The notes under the pieces were generated by a model. The model searched no databases. It was given only the letters and a program-made list of their open reading frames with translations, and had not been told where the DNA came from. 7,325 bases of DNA. Source: Syntrophorhabdus sp. GTDB lineage: Bacteria > Desulfobacterota > BSN033 > UBA1163. Positions 1-6,164 of the stretch are shown here, piece by piece. The translations under genes and the position numbers were made by a program. The stretch's first letter is position 1. Each line of letters begins with the position of its first letter. The stretch covers positions 1 through 7,325 of the forward strand of contig DYHU01000199.1 of the NCBI GenBank assembly GCA_020724025.1. Direction: 5' to 3'.

Positions 1-652
1 GGTCTGCCTTTTCGGTTAATTCGTTTAATCGTTTCTCTACGAAAAGCCTCTTCTCCTCAAGATAGTCCCGGTCTCCGTTGCGATCCACATAGATAGGTTC
101 CCCCCAGATGAAGACTCCCTTTGAAAAGGGATAGGGGAGGAGAAAGCGATCCCAGGTTTTAAAAATTTTCTTTTTCGAGGCGCTGAAGGTGAGTGGAAGA
201 ATGGGATTCCCGGTCCGCCTGGCCAATTCGATCACACCGAGCTGGAGGCGGTGGCGCGGCCCTCTGGGGCCGTCCGGGACAATGGCCATATCCGATCCAT
301 TCTGAATCGCCTTTACCATTTCTCTGATTGCGGAAGAACCGCCCCTGTATGAGGAGCCGAAGATCGGATTGAGCCCGAATCTTTTTAAAGCCCTTCCGAC
401 AATCTGGCCATCGCGATGGGGCGAGACGAGAAAACTCAACCTCTTTCCCTGATAGCCAAGGGGCATCATCAGGAGCCTATCATGCCAGAAGGCGCCGATA
501 TACGGGATGCCTTTCTCCAGGAAGGATCTCTGGATTTCCGGATTGACCACTTCGAATCGCATGGTCCGGCCCAAAACTTTGATGACCCGGTAAGCCAGCC
601 AAGGGCCCAACCAACTCACCAACTTTTTCTTGATCAATTTCATTCCCGTCAT
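1..652 (-). CDS. DUF374-family lysophospholipid / lipid A acyltransferase, 3' end cut by window edge
   Basis: My translation of the minus strand from ATG 652 stays open to the window edge (217 codons), so only the last residues are missing. Visible motifs are FWHDRLL at residues 55-61 (the H-x(0-4)-D acyltransferase-type motif), SPHRDG at 77-82 and PDGPRGP at 126-132, which together are typical of DUF374 (PF04028). Family members transfer acyl chains to lysophospholipids. From memory, the epsilonproteobacterial lipid A secondary acyltransferase LpxJ (Jhp0255) belongs to this family. Placement directly after msbA in a lipid A cluster supports a role in secondary acylation of lipid A at the inner membrane; this is inference. 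A second in-frame ATG at 643 and one at 679 are possible starts. None has a strong Shine-Dalgarno sequence, and the 679 start lies inside an intergenic repeat, so I prefer 652 or 643. Confidence 0.87.
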   Translation of the reverse strand, partial: MTGMKLIKKKLVSWLGPWLAYRVIKVLGRTMRFEVVNPEIQRSFLEKGIPYIGAFWHDRLLMMPLGYQGKRLSFLVSPHRDGQIVGRALKRFGLNPIFGSSYRGGSSAIREMVKAIQNGSDMAIVPDGPRGPRHRLQLGVIELARRTGNPILPLTFSASKKKIFKTWDRFLLPYPFSKGVFIWGEPIYVDRNGDRDYLEEKRLFVEKRLNELTEKAD

Positions 653-668
653 TATCAATCGTTCAGAG

Positions 669-748
669 TAATTCGTCATATAGTCGCATAGTCCATTAGT
701 CGAATAGTTAAAGACTATACAACTATGAAACTATTTGACTATGCGACG
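669..748. repeat. 8-bp-period intergenic array with inverted symmetry
   Basis: Reading the plus strand in steps of eight from 677, four units end in TAGT (677-684, 685-692, 693-700, 701-708). The next four end in ACT (709-716, 717-724, 725-732, 733-740), so the second half is the reverse complement of the first in phase. GTCGCATAGTC at 683-693 pairs perfectly with GACTATGCGAC at 737-747, and AGTCGAATAGTT at 698-709 pairs 11/12 with 729-740. Weaker units extend the phase to about 669 and 748. It fills the spacer between the msbA stop and the acyltransferase start. Function is unknown. It could fold into a cruciform or mRNA hairpin, and it has no T-tract typical of an intrinsic terminator. Confidence 0.8.
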
Positions 749-750
749 AC

Positions 751-2583
751 TCAGTAGATTTTCTTCGCCTTCGGTATTTTCCAGACCCTCATCCCGTCAT
801 CTCTGAATTGAAGGTCATAGAGTCGCCGGTATTCCCCATTGAGCCCCATCAACTCTTCGTGAGTTCCCTGTTCCACAATCTCCCCATCGGAGAGAACGAT
901 GATCCGATGAGCATTCCGGATGGTGGAGAGACGATGGGCGATGACAAAGACCGTCCGGCCTCTCATCAAGGCGTCCATGGCCACCTGGACCTCGGTCTCG
1001 GAGTCGGAATCGAGGGAGGAGGTGGCCTCATCAAGGATCAGAATGGGAGCATTCTTTAATAAGGCCCGGGCGATGGAGATGCGCTGGCGTTCTCCGCCGG
1101 AGAGCTTCACTCCTCCTTCTCCGATGGGGGTATCGTATCCCTGATGAAACCTCTGAATGAAGTCATGGGCATTGGCCGCTTTTGCGGCTTCGATGATCTC
1201 CTGATCCGATCGCATGAGGCTTCCATAGGCGATGTTGTTTCTGACCGTATCATTAAAGAGGATGGTCTGCTGAGTGACCAATCCGATCTGTTCCCTCAAT
1301 GATCTCAGGGTGACTTTTCGAATATCAAAACCGTCAATTAGAATCTGACCCTCCTCCACATCGTAGAAGCGGGGCAGGAGATTGACGAGAGAGGTCTTCC
1401 CCGCTCCGCTCATCCCGACGATGGCGATGATCTCACCCACTCTGACATGGAGGTTGATGGCTTTGAGCACCGGCGTATGGTCATATTTGAAGGTGACCCC
1501 TTTAAACTCGATCCCTTGCGAAATCGGAGGAAGCGAAAGGGCATCCTTCTCCTCTCTCACCTCCGCCACGGTATCGAGGAGTTCGAAGATCCTTGCCGCG
1601 GCGGCCAGGCCTTCCTGCACCTCAAGATTCACCTTGTTCAGATTTCGGACCGGGGCATAGAGCATCAGAAGCGCGGTCATAAAAGAGAAGAAGGTTCCGG
1701 GAGTCACATCTCCCCGGACCACACTGTATCCGCCCACCCAGATGATTACGGCAATCCCGATTCCTCCTAATAATTCCATCAAGGGATGGGAGAGAGCCCT
1801 GATCTTCACCCGCTTGAGGAAGATTTTGAAGTATCGTTCATTCTCTTCAGCGAACCGTCGCTTCTCATACTCCTCCATGTTGAATGCCTTGACGATCCGG
1901 TTGCCGGTGATCGTCTCGTGAAGAAAAGTGGTGAGGGAGCCCATCCTCTGAAGGCCTTTTCGACTAAACTTCCGGAGCCTCTTTCCGAATTCTTTGATGG
2001 GTATGATGGCAATAGGAAAGACGATGAAAGCGATGATTCCCAATTTCCAGTCCCGGTAGAAGACAACGCCAGTGAGCCCCAGGATGGTCACGGCATCTTT
2101 AATGAGGCCGGTGACCGCATTGGAGACCGATCCCTGGACGAGATTGACATCATTGGTAATCCGGGAGATGAGGACACCGGTGGGCGTTCGGGTGAAGAAG
2201 GAGAGGGAGAGATTCTGAAGGTGGTTGTAAAGCTTCTCCCTGATGTCAGCCACCACTCTCAGGCCGACAAAGTTCATCAGATAGGCCTGACCGTAATCGA
2301 AGGCGCCTTTCAGGAGAAAGAGGAGAATGATGGCAATAGGGAGCAGAAGGAGCATCTCCATATCCTTCTTGAGCAACAGGTCTCCGAGGTGAAGCTGAAT
2401 GATGATATTTTTTACAACGGGCGGAATTCCCTCCTTCTTAAAGAAGACGCCATCCATGGCCGGCTTAACCAGGAAGGCTTGGCTCGCGGTCAGGAGGGAA
2501 ACGAAGATCATACAAGCCATGGCAAAGGCCAGTTTGACCCAGTAGGGTTTTACGAGTTGAAGGAGGCGGCGGTAAAGAGCCAT
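751..2583 (-). CDS. msbA: MsbA-type lipid A export ABC transporter (fused permease and ATPase)
   Basis: This half-transporter dimerises in the inner membrane and flips core-lipid A to the periplasmic face using ATP. With the start at ATG 2583 (MALYRRLLQLVKPYW...) it has 610 residues, close to the usual 580-610. The N-terminal half holds hydrophobic segments near residues 16-40, 77-93 and 161-197, plus a pair at about 270-310. The ATPase domain shows Walker A GMSGAGKT (390-397), a Q-loop VTQQ (436-439), the ABC signature LSGGERQR (494-501), Walker B ILILDEA (514-520) and the H-loop His (550). An in-frame ATG at 2658 would add 25 residues encoded by intergenic repeat DNA, so I reject it. The ribosome site is weak (GAG about 9 nt upstream, itself within the 7-bp repeat). 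The flanking lpxB and acyltransferase genes support MsbA over another exporter of the same fold. Confidence 0.93.
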   Translation of the reverse strand: MALYRRLLQLVKPYWVKLAFAMACMIFVSLLTASQAFLVKPAMDGVFFKKEGIPPVVKNIIIQLHLGDLLLKKDMEMLLLLPIAIILLFLLKGAFDYGQAYLMNFVGLRVVADIREKLYNHLQNLSLSFFTRTPTGVLISRITNDVNLVQGSVSNAVTGLIKDAVTILGLTGVVFYRDWKLGIIAFIVFPIAIIPIKEFGKRLRKFSRKGLQRMGSLTTFLHETITGNRIVKAFNMEEYEKRRFAEENERYFKIFLKRVKIRALSHPLMELLGGIGIAVIIWVGGYSVVRGDVTPGTFFSFMTALLMLYAPVRNLNKVNLEVQEGLAAAARIFELLDTVAEVREEKDALSLPPISQGIEFKGVTFKYDHTPVLKAINLHVRVGEIIAIVGMSGAGKTSLVNLLPRFYDVEEGQILIDGFDIRKVTLRSLREQIGLVTQQTILFNDTVRNNIAYGSLMRSDQEIIEAAKAANAHDFIQRFHQGYDTPIGEGGVKLSGGERQRISIARALLKNAPILILDEATSSLDSDSETEVQVAMDALMRGRTVFVIAHRLSTIRNAHRIIVLSDGEIVEQGTHEELMGLNGEYRRLYDLQFRDDGMRVWKIPKAKKIY

Positions 2584-2585
2584 TT

Positions 2586-2627
2586 CAATTCTCAATTCTC
2601 GATTGTCAATGATCAATGACCAATGAC
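2586..2627. repeat. 7-bp tandem array (six units) immediately upstream of msbA
   Basis: Six consecutive 7-mers on the plus strand follow the consensus CAATKMY: two identical CAATTCT (2586-2599), a divergent CGATTGT (2600-2606), CAATGAT (2607-2613) and two identical CAATGAC (2614-2627). On the transcribed strand this reads as GTCATTG-type units changing into AGAATTG-type units. It ends two bases before the msbA start codon, so it forms the leader and supplies the only purine-rich stretch available for ribosome binding. Function is unknown; variation in unit number could alter msbA translation. Confidence 0.85.
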
Positions 2628-2630
2628 CGG

Positions 2631-2658
2631 ATAATTTACACATAGTGTAGTGCGTCAA
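2631..2658 (-). promoter_or_regulatory. Candidate sigma70-type promoter for msbA
   Basis: On the minus strand, TTGACG (2658-2653, 5/6 to the -35 consensus) is followed after 16 bp by AATTAT (2636-2631, 4/6 to the -10 consensus). Transcription would begin around 2624 and give a leader of roughly 40 nt to the msbA ATG. The -35 box lies inside the left inverted end of the repeat element, so the element may have brought the promoter. The -10 match is poor, and the call rests on position and the good -35. Confidence 0.3.
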
Positions 2659-2818
2659 TAATCACTTTACAATACGTTCGTGGTGAGCCCTTCCTTCGAC
2701 TTCGCTCAGGACATTCGGAAAAAACCGTTCGTCCTGAGGCTCTCGAAGGATGAATCCCGCGCATCGCGGGACTCAGGGTGAACGGGGTATGTAAAGAAGT
2801 GTCAGACGCAGTACAATA
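2643..2818. mobile_element. MITE/REP-like non-coding repeat element with imperfect inverted ends
   Basis: The left end TAGTGTAGTGCGTC (2643-2656) matches the reverse complement of the right end (2805-2818, read TATTGTACTGCGTC) at 12/14. Both ends continue at equal distance into CTTTACA-like sequence (2665-2671 and 2790-2796), giving imperfect terminal inverted repeats of about 50 bp. Inside are a second stem, CCTTCGA...TCAGGAC (2693-2712) against 2731-2749, and a perfect hairpin CCCGCG-CAT-CGCGGG (2756-2770). The motif around TTCGACTTCGCTCAGGAC is a widely dispersed bacterial intergenic repeat. There is no transposase gene, so mobilisation would be in trans. It starts 8 bp past the lpxB stop and separates lpxB from msbA. 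Confidence 0.7.
2756..2770. repeat. Perfect GC-rich hairpin inside the repeat element
   Basis: CCCGCG (2756-2761), a three-base loop CAT, and CGCGGG (2765-2770) make a perfect 6-bp stem. No run of T follows on either strand, so it is not a canonical intrinsic terminator. In the lpxB-msbA transcript it could act as an RNA stability or partial attenuation hairpin. Confidence 0.6.
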
Positions 2819-2826
2819 GAATGGTA

Positions 2827-3975
2827 TCATACTTGTCGATCATACAGCAAGGAGAGGACGATGCGGGCGGCGCGCCGGGCCGCGCCCGGTTCTCCAAGGT
2901 TCTGGCGCACCTCTGCCATCGATTCGATGGTCTTCCCGTAAAGGACCGGATCTCTTAAGAGGCGAAGGGCCTCCTCGGCAATCCTCTCCGGGGTGACCTC
3001 TTCCTGGAGAAGTTCTCTGGCGATCTCCTTTCCTGCGACCAGATTGACCAGTCCGATATGGTTTACACGGATCAACGCCCTGCCCACCCAGTAGGTGAAA
3101 GAAGAGACCTTATAGACGATGACCATCGGTTTTCCGAGAATGGCCGCCTCAAGGGTTGCTGTCCCGGAGGCGGTGATGATGAGGTCGGAGAGATTCATCA
3201 CATCATGAACGAAACCCTTGATGATTTTTACCGGTATGGATCCATTTTTCGTCCAGGAGGAAAGGGTCGATTCAGAAATGGACGGGGCTAAAGGGAGGAT
3301 AAACTGAAGTTCCGGCATCTCCCTCCGGAGAAGGACGGTTGAATCTAAAAGGGGGGAGAGAAGCCTCGCCACCTCCTCTATCCGGCTTCCGGGAAGAAGG
3401 GCAATGGTTCTCCGTTTCGGATCGAGACCGAATTGCCGGAAGGCCTCCTCTTTCGGGAGCAAGGGCTTGACGATATCGAGGAGAGGATGTCCTACCCACT
3501 CCACATCGACTCCTGCGGCTCGATAAAGAGGGACCTCGAAAGGAAAGAGGACGACCATCTTCCTCACCCGCTTGGCAATCGATTTCACCCTCCAAGGTCT
3601 CCAGGCCCATATCTGGGGGCTGATATAGTAGAGGACGGGAATACCTTTCTGACGGGCGATTCCGGCAAGCCGGAGGTTAAATTCCGGATAGTCGATCAGG
3701 ATGACCAGATCCGGCCTCTCGTGCTCCATCGCTTCTTTCAGCTCCTGAAGCGCCTTGAGGGCGGTTCTGAGTTTGCGGAAGGCTTCTGAGATCCCGACGA
3801 CCGAAAGGGAGTGGGCATGGCGAAGAAGTTTCATCCCTCTCTTTTCGAGACCCTCTCCGCCGACACCGAAAAACTCAATGTCCGGATCGATCTCCTGGAT
3901 AGCCTCCACGAGATGGGCTCCGTGGAGGTCTCCCGAAACTTCTCCGGCAACGAGCAGGATCTTTTTGGATTTCAT
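2827..3975 (-). CDS. lpxB: Lipid-A-disaccharide synthase
   Basis: LpxB condenses UDP-2,3-diacylglucosamine with lipid X (2,3-diacylglucosamine 1-phosphate) to give the beta-1,6 disaccharide 1-phosphate and UDP, peripherally at the inner membrane. At 382 residues it is family-typical (GT19). Visible landmarks are LLVAGEVSGDLHGAHL at the N-terminus (7-22), IDYPEFN with D95 (equivalent to E. coli D98), ISPQIWAWRPWR (118-129), VGHPLLD (161-167), LLPGSRIEEV with R198 (equivalent to E. coli R201), and SGTATLEAAILGKPMVIVYK near 270-289. The ATG at 3975 directly abuts the TAA of the oxidoreductase. A GGGG stretch (3980-3983) four bases upstream serves as ribosome site. It is the last gene of the tightly packed block; the repeat element begins 8 bp after its TGA. 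Confidence 0.97.
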   Translation of the reverse strand: MKSKKILLVAGEVSGDLHGAHLVEAIQEIDPDIEFFGVGGEGLEKRGMKLLRHAHSLSVVGISEAFRKLRTALKALQELKEAMEHERPDLVILIDYPEFNLRLAGIARQKGIPVLYYISPQIWAWRPWRVKSIAKRVRKMVVLFPFEVPLYRAAGVDVEWVGHPLLDIVKPLLPKEEAFRQFGLDPKRRTIALLPGSRIEEVARLLSPLLDSTVLLRREMPELQFILPLAPSISESTLSSWTKNGSIPVKIIKGFVHDVMNLSDLIITASGTATLEAAILGKPMVIVYKVSSFTYWVGRALIRVNHIGLVNLVAGKEIARELLQEEVTPERIAEEALRLLRDPVLYGKTIESMAEVRQNLGEPGAARRAARIVLSLLYDRQV

Positions 3976-4935
3976 TTATCCCCATGTCTTATGATTTAAC
4001 CGTTCTTCCATCTTTCGGATGATCCTGAGGGCAAGCTCCAGAACCTGCCTCCCATCCCTGCCGGAGACCTTCGGTTCTTTTCGATCCCTTACGCTCTGGA
4101 GGAAGGAGCGGATCTCCGCCTCGAGGAGATCGCCCTTTCTGACCGGAATCTCTTCCGCCGACATTTCAGGGAGACGCCCCTTTTCAGGTCGGATCACCTT
4201 TTTAGAAGAGGAGGCCTTCTGTAAGAGGTAGTCGATCGTCAATGTTCCATCAGGCTGAAAGATTCTGGTTTTACGCACCTTCTCCTGGGATACCCGGCTG
4301 GCGGTCAGATTGGCCCTGCCCCCATTTTCGAATTCGATTTGCGCATTGGCGACATCGAAGCGAGGGGTGAGGATGGGAAGCCCGGTTGCATCGAGGCGCT
4401 TCACCCTTGAGTTAACCAGGTTCAAAACGATATCGATATCGTGGACCATCAGATCGAGGACCACATCCACATCGGCTCCTCTTCCTGAGAAAGGGGTCAA
4501 TCGTTGAGATTCAATTAAGAAAGGGTGGTGGATCATTCCTTCTACGGCGAGGAGGGCTCCGTTAAATCGCTCCAGATGGCCCACCTGCAGGATGAGGCCT
4601 CTGGAGTCCGCCAGAGCGATCAGCTCATCGGCCTCCTCAAGCGTGCCGGCGATGGGTTTTTCAAGAAGGACATCGATTCCCTGAAGAAAGAAATCTCTGG
4701 CGATGGAGTGGTGAAAGGGAGTGGGAACGGCAATGCTGACGGATTGGACTTTACCGAAGAGATCGGAGTGGCGGGAGAAGGATTGAACCGGGTATCGTTT
4801 TGCAATCTCCTTGCAACGAAAAGGATCGATATCGACCACTCCCGCCAATTCCACCCCTTCCATGTTCAAATATTTTTCCACATGGAATTGGCCGAAGTAA
4901 CCACCACCGACCACACCCACCCTGATCTTTTTCAC
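3976..4935 (-). CDS. Gfo/Idh/MocA-family NAD(P)-dependent oxidoreductase, possibly a GnnA-like UDP-GlcNAc 3-dehydrogenase
   Basis: The 319-residue protein opens with a Rossmann fold: GGGYFG (10-15), D35 at the end of the second strand (favouring NAD), and the family's EKP motif (92-94). VGHLERFN (118-125) and DLMVHDID (161-168, a D-x3-H arrangement) match the catalytic region of Gfo/Idh/MocA enzymes. The start is GTG at 4935, touching the lpxA TAA; the GxGxxG motif follows at once, so no later start is possible. The nearest G-rich site (4948-4953) is 12 nt away, which suggests translational coupling. In Acidithiobacillus, a family member GnnA oxidises the 3-OH of UDP-GlcNAc before GnnB transaminates it, and both genes sit between lpxA and lpxB. 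The same position here suggests that role, but no gnnB is present in the window. The family is certain, the substrate is not. Confidence 0.88.
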   Translation of the reverse strand: MKKIRVGVVGGGYFGQFHVEKYLNMEGVELAGVVDIDPFRCKEIAKRYPVQSFSRHSDLFGKVQSVSIAVPTPFHHSIARDFFLQGIDVLLEKPIAGTLEEADELIALADSRGLILQVGHLERFNGALLAVEGMIHHPFLIESQRLTPFSGRGADVDVVLDLMVHDIDIVLNLVNSRVKRLDATGLPILTPRFDVANAQIEFENGGRANLTASRVSQEKVRKTRIFQPDGTLTIDYLLQKASSSKKVIRPEKGRLPEMSAEEIPVRKGDLLEAEIRSFLQSVRDRKEPKVSGRDGRQVLELALRIIRKMEERLNHKTWG

Positions 4936-5709
4936 TTATCGGCAGATCCCCCTCTTGGTCTGCTGGATGAAGCGGAGGAGGTGTTCGACCTCCGGTGTCC
5001 GGGAGATTTCGGACTCTCCCACCTTAATAATCGCTTTCTCCATTGTCAGACCGGATCGAAAGATGATGCGGTAGGCTGTCTTCAAAGCCCTGATGGTCTC
5101 TTCGCGAAAGTTTTGGCGTTTCAGTCCCACGGTATTCAGGCCGAACAGCTTAGCCCGGCTGCCTGCGGCCAGCGTGTAAGGAGGAATATCCAGCACCACA
5201 CCGGTGAGCCCGCTGATAAAGGCATGGGTGCCCACCCGGCAAAATTGATGGATGGCTGAAAGGCCTCCGATGACCGCATAATCTTCAATAACAATATGCC
5301 CGGCAAGGGTCGCCCCATTGGCCAGGACGACCTGATTGCCGATCTGACAGTCGTGGGCCACATGGGAGTAGGCCATGAAGAAATTGCGATCGCCGATGAC
5401 CGTCTTTCCCCCTCCTTTGACCGTGCCGCGGTGAAGCGTAACGCATTCCCGCATGATATTGTCATTCCCGATGATGAGAGAGGTTTTCTCTCCCTTATAG
5501 GCAACGGCCTGGGGGGCCTCTCCAATGGAGGAGAATTGAAAGATCCGGCATCGTTTTCCAATCGTCGTTCCCTCCCGAATGACCACATGGGGGCCGATTC
5601 TTGTTCCCTCTCCAATGAGGACATCTTTTCCGACGATTGAGTAGGGACCGATTTCCACTCCCCCATCGATTTCAGCTTTTGGATCGACGATCGCAGAGGG
5701 ATGGATCAT
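4936..5709 (-). CDS. lpxA: Acyl-ACP--UDP-N-acetylglucosamine O-acyltransferase
   Basis: LpxA transfers an (R)-3-hydroxyacyl chain from ACP to the 3-position of UDP-GlcNAc (or to the 3-amine of UDP-GlcNAc3N), the first step of lipid A synthesis, in the cytoplasm as a trimer. The 257 residues show left-handed beta-helix hexapeptide repeats over about 1-185 and a helical C-terminus. By alignment from memory to E. coli (offset 6), catalytic H125 is H119 in SHVAHDC, H122 is H116, H144 is H138, H160 is H154, and the chain-length position G173 is G167, which would allow a long (C14-like) chain. E. coli K76 is replaced by A70 in APQAVAY. The ATG overlaps the fabZ stop by 4 bp (ATGA), with GGAGAGGA just upstream. 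The following oxidoreductase may feed it an altered sugar. Confidence 0.96.
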   Translation of the reverse strand: MIHPSAIVDPKAEIDGGVEIGPYSIVGKDVLIGEGTRIGPHVVIREGTTIGKRCRIFQFSSIGEAPQAVAYKGEKTSLIIGNDNIMRECVTLHRGTVKGGGKTVIGDRNFFMAYSHVAHDCQIGNQVVLANGATLAGHIVIEDYAVIGGLSAIHQFCRVGTHAFISGLTGVVLDIPPYTLAAGSRAKLFGLNTVGLKRQNFREETIRALKTAYRIIFRSGLTMEKAIIKVGESEISRTPEVEHLLRFIQQTKRGICR

Positions 5710-6164
5710 TTTTCCTCTCCCATCATGGCCAGGAGGTCTGCTTCAGCCACCAGTTTCCCATCGACCCATGCCTTTCCCTTGAATCCCCATATGGACTGGC
5801 GCTGGCGGGTTACCTCCAATTCAAGGCGGAGCTGATCTCCAGGGATGACCGGTTTTCTGAAGCGGACGTTGTCGATTCCAAGAAAATAGACCGCCTTTTT
5901 CTGATTCTCGTCCGTGTTTTTCTGATCCTCCTCAGGCATCGATTTAAAGGCGAGGACACCGGCGGTTTGAGCCATGGCCTCCACGATGAGCACGCCGGGC
6001 ATGATGGGTTGACCGGGGAAATGGCCAGGGAAGAAGGGTTCGTTACAGGTCACATTCTTGATGCCCACAATCCGCTTTCCCGGTTCGATCTCCAGGATAC
6101 GGTCAACAAGCAGAAAAGGGTAAGCATGAGGGAGGATGCTCATAATCTCTTTAGCCTCTATCAT
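5706..6164 (-). CDS. fabZ: 3-hydroxyacyl-[acyl-carrier-protein] dehydratase
   Basis: FabZ dehydrates (R)-3-hydroxyacyl-ACP to trans-2-enoyl-ACP in fatty acid elongation. It competes with LpxA and LpxD for hydroxyacyl-ACP, which explains its place in lipid A operons. The hotdog-fold protein has 152 residues. Landmarks are [12 protein letters not shown] (11-22), [23 protein letters not shown] (44-66, with catalytic H48 and E62) and [15 protein letters not shown] (96-110). Residues 79-92 contain a 7-codon tandem duplication (EDQKNTD then ENQKKAV) in the loop before the YFLGIDN strand, making that loop longer and more charged than usual. The ATG follows the lpxD TAG with no gap, and AAGGAG (6171-6176) is an ideally spaced ribosome site within the lpxD 3' end. 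The stop overlaps lpxA by 4 bp. Confidence 0.97.
   Translation of the reverse strand: MIEAKEIMSILPHAYPFLLVDRILEIEPGKRIVGIKNVTCNEPFFPGHFPGQPIMPGVLIVEAMAQTAGVLAFKSMPEEDQKNTDENQKKAVYFLGIDNVRFRKPVIPGDQLRLELEVTRQRQSIWGFKGKAWVDGKLVAEADLLAMMGEEK
5714..5720 (-). promoter_or_regulatory. Ribosome binding site of lpxA
   Basis: GGAGAGG on the minus strand lies four bases upstream of the lpxA ATG at 5709, inside the last codons of fabZ. It fixes the start within the ATGA overlap. Confidence 0.75.
5889..5930 (-). repeat. 21-bp tandem duplication inside fabZ
   Basis: The segments 5910-5930 and 5889-5909 are adjacent, in frame and 17/21 identical, differing at one base in each of four codons. They encode residues 79-85 and 86-92 of FabZ (EDQKNTD and ENQKKAV). 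The divergence shows the duplication is not brand new. Confidence 0.75.

Noticed and set aside
653..679. Nine-residue extension of the acyltransferase from ATG 679
   Set aside because: It lies in the 8-bp array with no ribosome site, and DUF374 proteins usually start close to the KLIKKKLVSWLG-like segment.
1786..2619. 277-codon open frame on the plus strand opposite msbA
   Set aside because: The product is low-complexity and acidic with no recognisable domain. It is fully antisense to a convincing MsbA and is explained by codon bias.
2584..2658. 25-residue N-terminal extension of MsbA from ATG 2658
   Set aside because: The extension is encoded by the 7-bp array and spacer, and homologues begin near MALYRRLLQLVKPYW, so 2583 is preferred.
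2756..2770. Hairpin considered as an intrinsic terminator after lpxB
   Set aside because: The stem is only 6 bp and neither strand has a following T-tract; the hairpin belongs to the repeat element.
2636..2830. 64-codon minus-strand open frame between lpxB and msbA
   Set aside because: Its peptide (ECPERSRRKGSP) is the familiar spurious translation of a dispersed intergenic repeat, and the DNA is explained by the inverted-repeat element.
4525..5259. 244-codon open frame on the plus strand opposite lpxA and the oxidoreductase
   Set aside because: It runs antisense across two well-supported genes and their junction, with no family motifs.
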